Program-made: the position numbers and the translations under genes
The notes under the pieces: model-generated
What the model was told of the DNA's origin: nothing
Database searches by the model: none
What the model saw: the letters and a program-made list of their open reading frames with translations, nothing else
Shown here: piece after piece, positions 47,178-55,812 of the stretch
Position numbering within the stretch: the stretch's first letter is position 1
How the letters are laid out: each line of letters opens with the position of its first letter
Source: Deefgea tanakiae
Lineage (GTDB): Bacteria > Pseudomonadota > Gammaproteobacteria > Burkholderiales > Chitinibacteraceae
Length of the DNA stretch: 64,000 nucleotides
Assembly (NCBI RefSeq): GCF_019665765.1
Contig: NZ_CP081150.1
Location: 2,790,001 to 2,854,000, forward strand
Direction: 5' to 3'

Positions 47178-47692
47178 AACGCTACACGCCATTGATTATT
47201 TTTGCGGCACTGGTGGTCTTGCTGGCGGTGGGCTTGACGCTTAATCCACGCGAACTACCATCGGTGATGATAGGTAAACCAGCGCCTGCTTTCAAGCTCG
47301 ATCGGCTCGATGCGCCGGGGCAGTTCTCACCAGCAGAACTCAAAGGCCAAGCCTACTTGCTCAATATTTGGGCATCGTGGTGCGGTGCTTGTATTCAAGA
47401 GCATCCGGTGCTGAACGACATTGCCAAATCCTACAAGGTCACGCTGGTGGGCTTGGCGTACAAAGACCAAGACGCGGATGCCAAAGCGTGGCTACAAACT
47501 CGTGGTAATCCGTATGCGGTGGTCGTGGCCGACCGCGATGGCCGCGTTGGCATTGATTATGGTGTATACGGCGTGCCGGAAACCTTTGTTATCGACAAGG
47601 CCGGATTGATTGCCTACAAGCACATCGGTCCGATTACGCCTGAGATATTCAAAGACAAACTGCTGCCCGAGCTGCAAAAGGCACAACGATGA
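47174..47692 (+). CDS. ccmG: Thiol:disulfide reductase CcmG/DsbE
   Basis: 172 residues. N-terminal membrane anchor, then a thioredoxin domain with the redox site WASWCGACIQEHP and the cis-Pro loop YGVPETFVID. The CGAC active site differs from the more usual CxPC/CPTC of CcmG. Keeps the CXXCH Cys of apocytochrome c reduced. Overlaps ccmH by four bases. Confidence 0.94.
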   Translation: MKRYTPLIIFAALVVLLAVGLTLNPRELPSVMIGKPAPAFKLDRLDAPGQFSPAELKGQAYLLNIWASWCGACIQEHPVLNDIAKSYKVTLVGLAYKDQDADAKAWLQTRGNPYAVVVADRDGRVGIDYGVYGVPETFVIDKAGLIAYKHIGPITPEIFKDKLLPELQKAQR

Positions 47693-48246
47693 ACCATAAA
47701 AACCATTCACCGCAGAGACACAAAGACACTGAGAAAAGCCAAGTACTCCTCTGCGCCTCTGTGCCTCTGTGGTGGCTTTTATCCCTATTTGTTTCATTAT
47801 TGCTACTATCTGCCGGCGCAACTCACGCCAAAACTGCCGCAGCAGCGGCCAGTAATCCGGTCGCAGAAGCGCGCCTTGTTGAGCTATCGGCCGAATTGCG
47901 CTGCCTAGTCTGCCAAAACGAAAGTCTAGCCAGTTCGCGCGCGCCGTTGGCAGAAGATTTACGCCGCGAAGTACGTGAGCGGATTGCCGCAGGCGACAGC
48001 AATCAAGAAATCATGACTTACCTCACAGACCGCTACGGCGATTTCGTCACTTATCGACCGCCATTTAAAGCGCGAACACTGTTGCTGTGGTTATTACCGC
48101 CGACATTATTGATTGCGGGATTGATCTTGCTACTCAGGCGGATTCGCCGCCGCTGCGTAACGCCACAACACATCGACACCGCCGCGCTGGCCGCTTTGCG
48201 TAATGAATTTGAAGGCCCAGAAGGAAAACCCCATGAACGCAGCTAA
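47689..48246 (+). CDS. ccmH: Cytochrome c maturation protein CcmH
   Basis: 185 residues. The redox motif LRCLVCQNESLASS and the C-terminal membrane segment are standard. The first ~28 residues (HSPQRHKDTEKS...LCASVPLWW) are unusual. They are encoded by a 67-base imperfect palindrome, a repeat type that elsewhere is intergenic. They lie ahead of the hydrophobic signal (LLSLFVSLLLLSAGATHA). A GTG 24 codons in could be an alternative start. The end overlaps ccmI by 14 bases. Confidence 0.9.
   Translation: MNHKNHSPQRHKDTEKSQVLLCASVPLWWLLSLFVSLLLLSAGATHAKTAAAAASNPVAEARLVELSAELRCLVCQNESLASSRAPLAEDLRREVRERIAAGDSNQEIMTYLTDRYGDFVTYRPPFKARTLLLWLLPPTLLIAGLILLLRRIRRRCVTPQHIDTAALAALRNEFEGPEGKPHERS
47708..47774. 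repeat. Imperfect palindrome forming the ccmH 5' coding end
   Basis: The arm CACCGCAGAG at 47708-47717 pairs with CTCTGTGGTG at 47765-47774 with one wobble. The inner parts keep a GAGACACAAAGACACTGAG / CTCTGCGCCTCTGTGCCTC complementarity in outline. This resembles widespread dispersed repeats with cacagaggcacagagg-type cores. Only one copy is seen in this window. Confidence 0.65.
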
Positions 48247-49105
48247 CTTCGGCTTATTTACCTTATTGTGCGCCATCATGATCGTGGCCACTTTGTTGCT
48301 ATTGGTGTGGCCACTCTTGCGCGGTCGTTCGCAAACGAGTGACATTCGCCAAGCGCGCTACGCTTTGCACAAGCGGATTTTGGCTGAACTGGATGATGAT
48401 TTGCGCGATGGGCGCCTTAGTAGCGGTGATCACCAGACCGCCCGTCAAGAGGCAGAAGCCCGCTTGCTCAATGAAATCGGCAGTGCAGATTCGGTTGCTG
48501 AGCAGCAAATCGATCTGCCAGCTAAAAAGCTGGCAATCATTTTACTGGTGCTGATTCCGCTAGCGGCGGGTGGTTTGTACGTGCAGCTCGGCACGCCCAC
48601 CGCGCTTGACCCGATGACACGCCAACGTCCCGACGTGGGGCCCAATGAAATTGCTGGCATGGTCAAAAAACTCGAAGCGCGCATGGCGCTAGAACCGAAC
48701 GACACCAAAGGCTGGCTGATGCTAGCACGCAGCTATCGCGCCCAAGCCCGCTACGCCGAAGCAATTACCGCTTATGAAAAAGCATGGCCAGAATTGCAAA
48801 AGGATGCGGGAGAATTGGCCCGTTTTGCGGGCGTCATCGCCATCGAAAAAACCAGCTTTGCTGGCCGCCCGACCGAGCTATTGGTCAAATCGCTGAGCAT
48901 CAACGCCTCGGAGCCAGATGCGCTGATGCTAGCAGGTAGCGCTGCAGTTGAACGTGGCGACATCGCCGCCGCCGTCGAATGGTGGAACAAACTACTCGCC
49001 TTGCTCGAGCCCGGCTCAGAAGACGAGGTCTGGCTCAAAGAAGAAATCCGCGTGATCAAAGAAAGAAAAACGGCAGCTGCAGCCAGCGCAGTGACACACC
49101 CTTGA
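48233..49105 (+). CDS. ccmI: Cytochrome c maturation protein CcmI (apocytochrome chaperone)
   Basis: 290 residues from ATG 48233, preceded by AAGGAAAA. Two membrane segments (about 5-24 and 95-112) bracket a leucine-zipper-like cytoplasmic loop. The C-terminal part is a TPR domain (NDTKGWLMLARSYRAQARYAEAITAYEKA). It holds apocytochrome c for the lyase. Last ccm gene; a long hairpin follows. Confidence 0.92.
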   Translation: MNAANFGLFTLLCAIMIVATLLLLVWPLLRGRSQTSDIRQARYALHKRILAELDDDLRDGRLSSGDHQTARQEAEARLLNEIGSADSVAEQQIDLPAKKLAIILLVLIPLAAGGLYVQLGTPTALDPMTRQRPDVGPNEIAGMVKKLEARMALEPNDTKGWLMLARSYRAQARYAEAITAYEKAWPELQKDAGELARFAGVIAIEKTSFAGRPTELLVKSLSINASEPDALMLAGSAAVERGDIAAAVEWWNKLLALLEPGSEDEVWLKEEIRVIKERKTAAAASAVTHP

Positions 49106-49106
49106 T

Positions 49107-49151
49107 GTATTGCCCGCTAGGGAATATTCATTAATGACTAGCGGGCAATAC
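49107..49151. terminator. Long hairpin after ccmI
   Basis: GTATTGCCCGCTAG pairs perfectly with CTAGCGGGCAATAC around 17 bases, directly after the ccmI stop. There is no T tract. The outer GTATTGCC stem is shared with the hairpin at 53593-53641, so it may be a dispersed repeat used as a stop signal. Confidence 0.55.
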
Positions 49152-49271
49152 CCAAGAACTCCAATCACGATAAGCAATTAAACTACCACCTTACCACCCT
49201 CACATTAGCAACAAACTAGTACCCATCCATCCAAAACGGCATAATTGGCCTCTGACTTGAGTGAGACGCCC

Positions 49272-49970
49272 ATGCCTGCCCGAATTTTGCTACTCGAAGA
49301 CGATGCCGACATCGCCGCCAATGTGTATGACTATTTGAGCGCGCGCGATTACCAAGTCGATGCGGCGCTCAATGGCGCGGTGGCGTTGCATTTACTTGAA
49401 CAGCAATCTTTTGACGTGCTGGTATTTGATATTGGCCTGCCGGGTATTTCTGGTCTGGAGGTCGCACAACGCGTCCGCACTCAACTCAAGCTCAATACGC
49501 CGATTTTACTACTCACCGCCCGCGATACGCTGGATGACAAGGTCGCTGGGTTTGGCGCTGGCGCGGATGATTATTTGGTTAAACCTTTTGCACTCAAAGA
49601 ATTAGAGCTGCGAATCCAAGCGCTACTCAAACGCAGCCAAGGCCAAGTGCTCGATGCGATTTTGCACTGCGGCCAGCTCAGCTACGATCCACGCTCAGGG
49701 GACGCGCACTGGCAAGGAAAAAGCTTGAAATTGCCGCCGAAAACGTTGCAATTGCTGGTGGTGCTGTTGATGCAAGCCGAGCAATTGGTTACGCGCGAAC
49801 GCTTGGAAATCGCCGTTTGGGGCGAAACACAAGAAACCAGCGATACGCTGCGGCATCATTTATCGCAATTACGTCGCGCACTCACTTTGGCTGATGGCCG
49901 TAGCCCACTGCTCACCGTGCATGGCCGTGGCTATAAATTAATCGCCCTCGCCGCTGATGATCCACAATGA
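49272..49970 (+). CDS. OmpR-family response regulator
   Basis: 232 residues from ATG 49272 (GAGTGAGA upstream). Receiver domain with acidic pocket LLEDD and phospho-acceptor Asp53 in LVFDIGLPG, the KPF Lys, then a winged-helix DNA-binding domain ending VHGRGYKL. The sensor kinase overlaps by four bases. Downstream genes act on lipid A phosphates, so a PmrA/QseB-like role is plausible. Confidence 0.92.
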   Translation: MPARILLLEDDADIAANVYDYLSARDYQVDAALNGAVALHLLEQQSFDVLVFDIGLPGISGLEVAQRVRTQLKLNTPILLLTARDTLDDKVAGFGAGADDYLVKPFALKELELRIQALLKRSQGQVLDAILHCGQLSYDPRSGDAHWQGKSLKLPPKTLQLLVVLLMQAEQLVTRERLEIAVWGETQETSDTLRHHLSQLRRALTLADGRSPLLTVHGRGYKLIALAADDPQ

Positions 49971-51202
49971 CAAGAAAACTCAGCCTACAGCAACGCCTCG
50001 CTTGGGCGATGAGCGCATTAACCAGTGCAGCTATTATCATTTTTGCGATTGCCCTCTCGATGGCAGCCGAAGAGCGCGAAGAAGATTTAATCAATGAAGT
50101 TGTCAATACGGCGCTCGATGGCATCATCGCTCAGCCCGCAACGGCTAATTTATCTTTGCCCAAACATTTACAGTTGTTTCATGCGCCACTTGGGCAAACG
50201 CCAGCCCAACTCCCGCCTGAGTTGCTGAAGTTTCCGCTTGGCAATGCGGAATGGTATCAAGGTGATTTGGAGTTTCACGTCGGCGTACGCGAAGCAAACG
50301 GCGAACGCTGGTACGTGCTGTACAACACCGAAGAGCACGAACGACGCTTGAGCACTTTACACCTCTGGCTTTTGATGAGCGCGCTGGGCGTGATTGGGCT
50401 GGCATGGATTTGCGGTCACTTCCTCGCCAACTCATTACTGGCACAATTGGCGCGACTAACGCAATCGGTGCAAAACGACACGCCTGTTGATGTGAGCGAG
50501 GCAATGGATGAGGAAATCGCCATCTTGGCGCAACGCATCGCCCAATCCCGCGACGCGCAAATCCAACTGCTAGCACGTGAGCGCCAATTCACTGCCCACC
50601 TCAGCCATGAAATTCGCACCCCGCTCACGCGCATCCGCACCAGCGCCGAGCTCTTACTCGATACCAGCCCACCACCGTTGCATCGCCGTATCGATAAAAT
50701 CGTCAGCTCCGTCGATGAAGTCGAGGGCAAATTACGCGGCCTATTGCTGCTAGCACGCGGCGTTGCGCTAGGGCAAACCAGCACACTCTCTTTGGCTGCT
50801 GCGCTGAACGCTGCCGAGCAGCGCCTCCCCGACACCAAGCGCGAACTGCAATGGAAAAACCAGGTCGATACTGATATCCAAGTTGAAGCAGACCCTGAAT
50901 TGCTCGGCTTACTGCTTGATAACCTACTCAGCAACGCATGGCGCTATACCGAGCAAGGCAGTGTGAGCGCGAGCTATGCCGAAGGTGAATTGACAGTGAG
51001 CGACACCGGCTGCGGCATTGATCCCACCGCTTTGCCGCATGTATTTGAGCCTTTTCGCCGCGCCAGCGATGTCGCCGAAGGTCACGGCCTTGGCCTCGCC
51101 ATCGTCGCCGCCATCTGCAATCGCATGGGCTGGCACTACCACATCCACAGCGAAGTCGGTAAAGGCAGTAGTGTGGTGATTGGGTTTCAAAAAAAGCCAT
51201 AA
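49967..51202 (+). CDS. Sensor histidine kinase
   Basis: 411 residues. TM1 about 12-30, a periplasmic sensor of ~100 residues, TM2 about 128-152, HAMP-like linker, then the H-box HLSHEIRTPLTRIR with His214. ATPase motifs are DNLLSNAWRYT, DTGCGID and GHGLGLAIVAAIC. Pairs with the preceding regulator. PmrB/QseC-type architecture. The ligand cannot be read; the periplasmic part has no obvious acidic metal cluster. Confidence 0.92.
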   Translation: MTRKLSLQQRLAWAMSALTSAAIIIFAIALSMAAEEREEDLINEVVNTALDGIIAQPATANLSLPKHLQLFHAPLGQTPAQLPPELLKFPLGNAEWYQGDLEFHVGVREANGERWYVLYNTEEHERRLSTLHLWLLMSALGVIGLAWICGHFLANSLLAQLARLTQSVQNDTPVDVSEAMDEEIAILAQRIAQSRDAQIQLLARERQFTAHLSHEIRTPLTRIRTSAELLLDTSPPPLHRRIDKIVSSVDEVEGKLRGLLLLARGVALGQTSTLSLAAALNAAEQRLPDTKRELQWKNQVDTDIQVEADPELLGLLLDNLLSNAWRYTEQGSVSASYAEGELTVSDTGCGIDPTALPHVFEPFRRASDVAEGHGLGLAIVAAICNRMGWHYHIHSEVGKGSSVVIGFQKKP

Positions 51203-51294
51203 GAGCCCCCTCACAAAACCCTCACACCCCGCTCGCAAATCATTCACAAGCACTGGCTTATGCTGGCCTGATTGCAATTGAATGAGCTTGGCAG

Positions 51295-51978
51295 ATGCGG
51301 GATTTGCGGTGGTGGAATTATGTGGCGCCGGCCATTTTTGGCTGCTTTTTATTGTGGGTTTATCCGAAAACCAACTGGGATCACGCGCTGATTGCGCCTT
51401 ATTTTGATCCTGAACTGCACTTTTTTTGGCGCGACCAACTTTTCCTTAGCACCGTCATGCACGACGGTCTCAAAATTGCGCTGCAGTTAATCGGTTTAGC
51501 CTCGTTTTTCTACTGGCTTTACGCAAAAAAAATCAATTCGCCCGAGCAACGCCGGTGCTTGTGGCTCTGGATCGGCATCGTTTTTAGCACGCTATCGGTC
51601 TCCTTCTTAAAGCGCTTCAGCGTTCATGCTTGCCCATGGGATTTGACACTCTATGGCGGCTTTGCTGCTGAATTACCCTTGTTCGCCAATTTACCCAGCA
51701 GTACTCAGCCGGGCCGCTGTTTTCCAGGTGGTCACGCATCGGGCGGGTATGCACTGCTAACCATCTATTTTACATACATAGGCAGCAATACCCGCCTTGC
51801 ATATTGGGGGCTTGGGCTAGGTTTATTATTCGGTACTGCGATGGGCTGGACGCAAATGATGCGCGGCGCGCATTTTTTGTCGCATAACTTATGGACTTTA
51901 TTAACGGTTTGGTGCGTTTTATTACTGTGGTACAGCGTGTGGCCGCCGGTGGCAAAGAGGAGCCTTGCACATGCTTAA
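51295..51978 (+). CDS. PAP2-family membrane phosphatase
   Basis: 227 residues with about six membrane segments. The three phosphatase motifs are present: KRFSVHACPW, PGGHASGGY and RGAHFLSHNLW. It probably removes a phosphate from a lipid such as lipid A or undecaprenyl diphosphate at the periplasmic face. It lies 92 bases after the sensor gene and overlaps eptA by eight bases. The context suggests removal of a lipid A phosphate before phosphoethanolamine addition. Confidence 0.85.
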   Translation: MRDLRWWNYVAPAIFGCFLLWVYPKTNWDHALIAPYFDPELHFFWRDQLFLSTVMHDGLKIALQLIGLASFFYWLYAKKINSPEQRRCLWLWIGIVFSTLSVSFLKRFSVHACPWDLTLYGGFAAELPLFANLPSSTQPGRCFPGGHASGGYALLTIYFTYIGSNTRLAYWGLGLGLLFGTAMGWTQMMRGAHFLSHNLWTLLTVWCVLLLWYSVWPPVAKRSLAHA

Positions 51979-53590
51979 ATACAAACCACTGCGCAGCGAA
52001 TATTTAACGTTGCTGGCCGCGCTGTTTTTTATCCTGATTAGTAATCCTGTTTTCTGGCAGCATTTATATGCGGTGCAACAGCCAAGCAATGTCCATGGCT
52101 GGTTGTTTATGGGCGTTGGTGCACTATTTTTGATCGTCACCCTTAATCTGCTGCTGACTTTGCTCGCTTTGCCCTACCTACTAAAACCCGTGTTGACGGT
52201 ATTGCTGATCATTACGCCCTTTGTGGTGTATTTTATGGCGCAGTTTGGCGTAATGATTAATGTCGACATGCTGCGTAATGCAGCGCAAACCAATACGACC
52301 GAAACTTTAGATTTACTTACCCCTAAATTGGCACTGTATTGGCTGTTTTTAGGTGGTTTACCACTGTACTTCTTGTGGTGTACACCATTGAAATTTCGCC
52401 CATTACGCCGCGAAGTGTGGATAAAACTGAGCATCGTGCTCGCCAGTGCGCTGGTGCTCGGTTTGATTAGCTTTGGTTTTTACAAAGAATTTGCCTCCGT
52501 ATTTCGTAATCACCGCGAACTGCGCTATTTGCTCGCGCCGACCAACTACATTCAAGCGGCCTCGAGCTACCTTAAACAAAATACCAAGCTGCAACCCCTA
52601 GTGGTCGCGCCGATTGGTCTGGATGCAAAACGCAGTATCATAGTTGGCGCTCGCCCTACACTCACCGTCATCGTCGTGGGGGAAACCGCACGCGCGGCCA
52701 ATTTTTCGCTCAATGGGTATAAAAAAGAAACCAATCCACGACTCAAACAAGAAGCCGGTTTAATCAATCTGCCCGCGGTGCGCTCATGCGGCACCGATAC
52801 CGCGGTGTCGGTGCCGTGTATGTTTTCTATGTTTGAAAAACGCCATTACAGCGCCGACCAAGCCCAAAGCCATCAGGGTTTATTGGATGTGGTGCAGCGG
52901 GCGGGCTACCAAGTACTGTGGCGCGATAATCAATCGGGTTGCAAAGGCGCGTGCGACCGCGTTCCCAATGAAAACACCAGTACTTTCGCCGAAGCGAAAC
53001 TTTGCCAAGACGGCGAATGCTTCGACGAAGCATTACTGCAAGGCTTGCAGGAAAGAATCGATAGCCTTCAGCGTGACACCGTCATTGTGCTCCACATGAT
53101 GGGCAGCCACGGCCCTGCGTATTTCAAACGCTACCCAAAAGCCTTTGCCAAATTTCAGCCGACCTGCGATACCGCGCAGCTCGATCAATGTACGCAGACA
53201 CAAATCACCAACAGCTACGACAATAGCCTGCTCTATACCGATTTTGTGCTTTCTAATTTGATTGATTTGCTACGCAAGAACAGCAGTAAAGTCGATACGG
53301 CAATGACGTATATTTCCGATCACGGTGAATCGCTGGGTGAACGCGGGCTGTATCTGCACGGCACACCGTATTTGCTCGCGCCCGATCAACAAACGCATAT
53401 TCCCGCCATGCTGTGGCTATCACCCGATTACGCCAAGCGCACGCAAATTAATTTGGCCTGCCTGCAAAATAAAGCGGGTAACACGTATTCCCACGACAAC
53501 CTATTTCATTCAACGCTAGGTCTACTCAATATCAAGACTTCACTCTATCAAAGCGAACTCGATTGGTATGCGCCATGCAGAAATAAATAG
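51971..53590 (+). CDS. eptA: Phosphoethanolamine transferase, EptA type
   Basis: 539 residues from ATG 51971 (AGGAG eight bases upstream; a TTG two codons earlier is less likely). Five N-terminal membrane segments precede a periplasmic sulfatase-fold domain. VVGETARAANFSLNGY, the Thr nucleophile in SCGTDTAVSVPCMFS, HMMGSHGP and YISDHGESLGE carry the zinc ligands. Several Cys pairs fit the known disulfides. It adds phosphoethanolamine to lipid A phosphate and lowers polymyxin binding. Confidence 0.94.
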   Translation: MLKYKPLRSEYLTLLAALFFILISNPVFWQHLYAVQQPSNVHGWLFMGVGALFLIVTLNLLLTLLALPYLLKPVLTVLLIITPFVVYFMAQFGVMINVDMLRNAAQTNTTETLDLLTPKLALYWLFLGGLPLYFLWCTPLKFRPLRREVWIKLSIVLASALVLGLISFGFYKEFASVFRNHRELRYLLAPTNYIQAASSYLKQNTKLQPLVVAPIGLDAKRSIIVGARPTLTVIVVGETARAANFSLNGYKKETNPRLKQEAGLINLPAVRSCGTDTAVSVPCMFSMFEKRHYSADQAQSHQGLLDVVQRAGYQVLWRDNQSGCKGACDRVPNENTSTFAEAKLCQDGECFDEALLQGLQERIDSLQRDTVIVLHMMGSHGPAYFKRYPKAFAKFQPTCDTAQLDQCTQTQITNSYDNSLLYTDFVLSNLIDLLRKNSSKVDTAMTYISDHGESLGERGLYLHGTPYLLAPDQQTHIPAMLWLSPDYAKRTQINLACLQNKAGNTYSHDNLFHSTLGLLNIKTSLYQSELDWYAPCRNK

Positions 53591-53592
53591 GA

Positions 53593-53641
53593 AGGTATTG
53601 CCAGGTAGCTATTATTTATTAATAGCCAGATGGCAATACCT
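53593..53641. terminator. Hairpin after eptA
   Basis: AGGTATTGCCA at 53593-53603 pairs perfectly with TGGCAATACCT at 53631-53641. An inner GCTATTA/TAATAGC stem lies at 53608-53626. It immediately follows the eptA stop and shares the GTATTGCC outer stem with 49107-49151. Confidence 0.55.
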
Positions 53642-53705
53642 AAGGCCATATCGTAATTCAGGTGACATACTGATTGTATAAAGTGCCTGCGGTGTGGCGT
53701 CGCTT

Positions 53706-53755
53706 AGCCGCTGACGGCTTAGCAAAGCCCACCCCCTCAGGGTGCTCATTTTTTT
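53706..53755 (+). other. Small hairpin plus terminator-like stem in the 1-kb gap
   Basis: AGCCG-CTGA-CGGCT at 53706-53719 is followed by CACCC-CCTCA-GGGTG and a CTCAT7 tract at 53730-53755. This could end a short non-coding RNA begun in the preceding ~100 bases, or be a relic of a repeat. The rest of 53591-54576 has no supportable gene and is AT-rich from about 54000. Confidence 0.35.
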
Positions 53756-54296
53756 ACAGCAGCAATCCTCGACTTGGGCGCTATGAGCAACCTAAGCGAA
53801 AACCTGCCTGAGAAGGCGATTCGAATACATCGGCACCAATACGCTCAATCTGATTTTAATCACATCACTCAGCACGAAACTCCATAGCAAATTTCAATTC
53901 ATCCAGACCAAAACCAAGCTAACCACATGTGATCGTGAACGAATGCTCTGCTTGCGTGATCGCACCTTCTCATTAGCTAAAGAGCTAAACGTACGACCTC
54001 AAGTGTGATTTTCATCACAAAAAATAGACTAAGCCCCATCACACTTTGCTGACATGCCTTCAACATGCATAAAAACCCTAATAAAGAACAATTATCAGTA
54101 CAGAAATAAAATACCAAAAATACTTACAAAAATACAGGATCACCCCAATTAGTGTTTCAGCAAAAAAATGCAGTTGACCCAATTTCTGTCTTCTCAAGTA
54201 AACAAAAACGAGTGTTTTCAACTTGTAAATGTGTAATTTTATTACCAACAAATCAGCAAAAATGTCGAGCCTCTGTTTAGCCGACAGACGGAAAAT

Positions 54297-54318
54297 TACA
54301 TAGGCATATTCTTATGTA
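54297..54318. promoter_or_regulatory. TACATA-N10-TATGTA motif upstream of the pil-chp cluster
   Basis: A perfect inverted repeat with a 10-base spacer, 259 bases before the first gene of the cluster. Over a 35-base stretch (54295-54329) it matches 2191-2225 (upstream of hisB) at 26 positions, including half of the spacer. Candidate operator for a shared regulator. Confidence 0.45.
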
Positions 54319-54576
54319 ATAATCTTGCAAAATTAAAACGATCGTTTTTGACGCAAGTAAAAATCCAGAGGAACTCAGTAACTATTTGAATTAATTCGAG
54401 TGTTTACAACAGAGCAACCTAAATCGCTCCCTAATATAAAGAGCTTAGTAACTAGCCAGTGCAATCCGTAAAAAATGGAGCAGCTGTTTTTCATAAAGAA
54501 AATGTAGCCAACTACATTTCCAAGAAAAATCCTAGGCGTACCAATTTAGACGTAAACAAGGTTCAAAAATACCAAC

Positions 54577-55407
54577 ATGACGCAACGTCGATCATTCGCC
54601 ATTACCTTACTAGGACTCACCGAGTCCGAAGTTCGTCTCGTCAAAAGTATCTGTGCCCTGACAGCGAGCCGCGCTCGTAGCTATTACGTTCAGGAAGACT
54701 TGCAGCAGAAAGCAGATATCTATATCGCTAATGCCGAGTCCAGTGCGGTGCTTGATATTCTGCGGCGGCTCAATCGGCACAATCGAATGCCGGTCATTTA
54801 TGTTTCGCGCACTGAAATTGAGCTGGGTGAATATCAACTCAAAAGACCGATGCTGCCAACAACGCTCCTCAAGCGACTCGAAACCGTCACGATCAGTGCA
54901 CATAATTTCACACCCGAATTGGCGCAACTCGGTGCCGCCGATTTGCAAGGCAGCAATCCAGAAAGCAATCGCCTAATCAATCAAGTGCTGTCGAGTAATG
55001 CCCCTAAGGAATGTTTTCGCGCCTTGATCGTCGATGACAGTCCGACCGTGCGTAAGCAGCTTGAGTTATTCCTGAGATTGCAGGGCGGCAAAATTGACTG
55101 CGCAGAAACAGGTGAGGCCGGCATCACCCTGGCGAATGACAATGATTACGACATGATTTTCTTAGATGTTGTCTTGCCGAATGCCGATGGCTATCAAGTC
55201 TGCCGCACGATCCGCAAAAACCGCCACACAAAAAACACCCCCGTCATTATGCTGACCAGCAAAAGCTCACCGTTTGATCGAGTGCGCGGCACGCTGGCTG
55301 GCTGTAGCACCTACCTCACTAAACCAGTAGACAGCGCTCTCTTTAAAGAAGTGGTGCAGAAATATCTACCGCAGACGCTAGAAAACGGCGCTTTTGTAGC
55401 CGCTTAA
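54577..55407 (+). CDS. pilG: PilG-like response regulator with degenerate N-terminal receiver
   Basis: 276 residues, about twice the usual PilG. Residues ~146-265 are a full receiver: acidic ALIVDDSPTVRK, phospho-acceptor Asp197 in MIFLDVVLP, MLTSK and YLTKPV. Residues ~7-105 look like a second receiver that has lost function: Asn52 in DIYIAN takes the place of the phospho-Asp, with IYVS and LKRPMLPTTLL following in the right order. First gene of pilGHIJ-chpA, preceded by a 986-base gap. It probably controls type IV pilus motors. Confidence 0.88.
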   Translation: MTQRRSFAITLLGLTESEVRLVKSICALTASRARSYYVQEDLQQKADIYIANAESSAVLDILRRLNRHNRMPVIYVSRTEIELGEYQLKRPMLPTTLLKRLETVTISAHNFTPELAQLGAADLQGSNPESNRLINQVLSSNAPKECFRALIVDDSPTVRKQLELFLRLQGGKIDCAETGEAGITLANDNDYDMIFLDVVLPNADGYQVCRTIRKNRHTKNTPVIMLTSKSSPFDRVRGTLAGCSTYLTKPVDSALFKEVVQKYLPQTLENGAFVAA

Positions 55408-55446
55408 TGTAACAGACCCAATCAATCCCTATCCCAAGGTTAAACC

Positions 55447-55806
55447 ATGAAAAAAGTACTTGTAGTTGATGATTCTCCGGCTGATTTGGCCAATTTGCGC
55501 ACCATCCTGACTGATGTAGGTTGCTTTGTTTCGACCGCATCCAACGGCAGCGAAGCCGTTAAAAAAGCCAAAACCGATAAGCCCAACATTATTTTCCTCG
55601 ACATCGTGATGCCAGATATGGATGGCTACGAAGCCTGCCGCCTGTTGAGCGAAGAGCCTTCGACCAAAGACATCCCGATCGTGTTTGTGACCAGTAAAGG
55701 CCAAAAAGCAGATCGTGTCTGGGGTCAGATGCAAGGCGCAAAAGGCTATGTCGTGAAACCGTATTCCGCTGATCAATTAATCGATCAGCTCAAAGCACTG
55801 GCGTAA
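55447..55806 (+). CDS. pilH: Single-domain response regulator PilH
   Basis: 119 residues, one receiver domain: VLVVDDSPADL, Asp52 in IIFLDIVMPDMDGYEAC, FVTSK, YVVKPYSADQ. No output domain. AAGG precedes the ATG. Thought to act as a phosphate sink or control of PilT. The next gene follows within seven bases. Confidence 0.93.
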   Translation: MKKVLVVDDSPADLANLRTILTDVGCFVSTASNGSEAVKKAKTDKPNIIFLDIVMPDMDGYEACRLLSEEPSTKDIPIVFVTSKGQKADRVWGQMQGAKGYVVKPYSADQLIDQLKALA

Positions 55807-55812
55807 TTGAAA

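Noticed and set aside
47492-47821. 109-codon minus-strand frame across ccmG/ccmH
   Set aside because: Antisense to two well-supported ccm genes and partly formed by the palindrome at 47708-47774.
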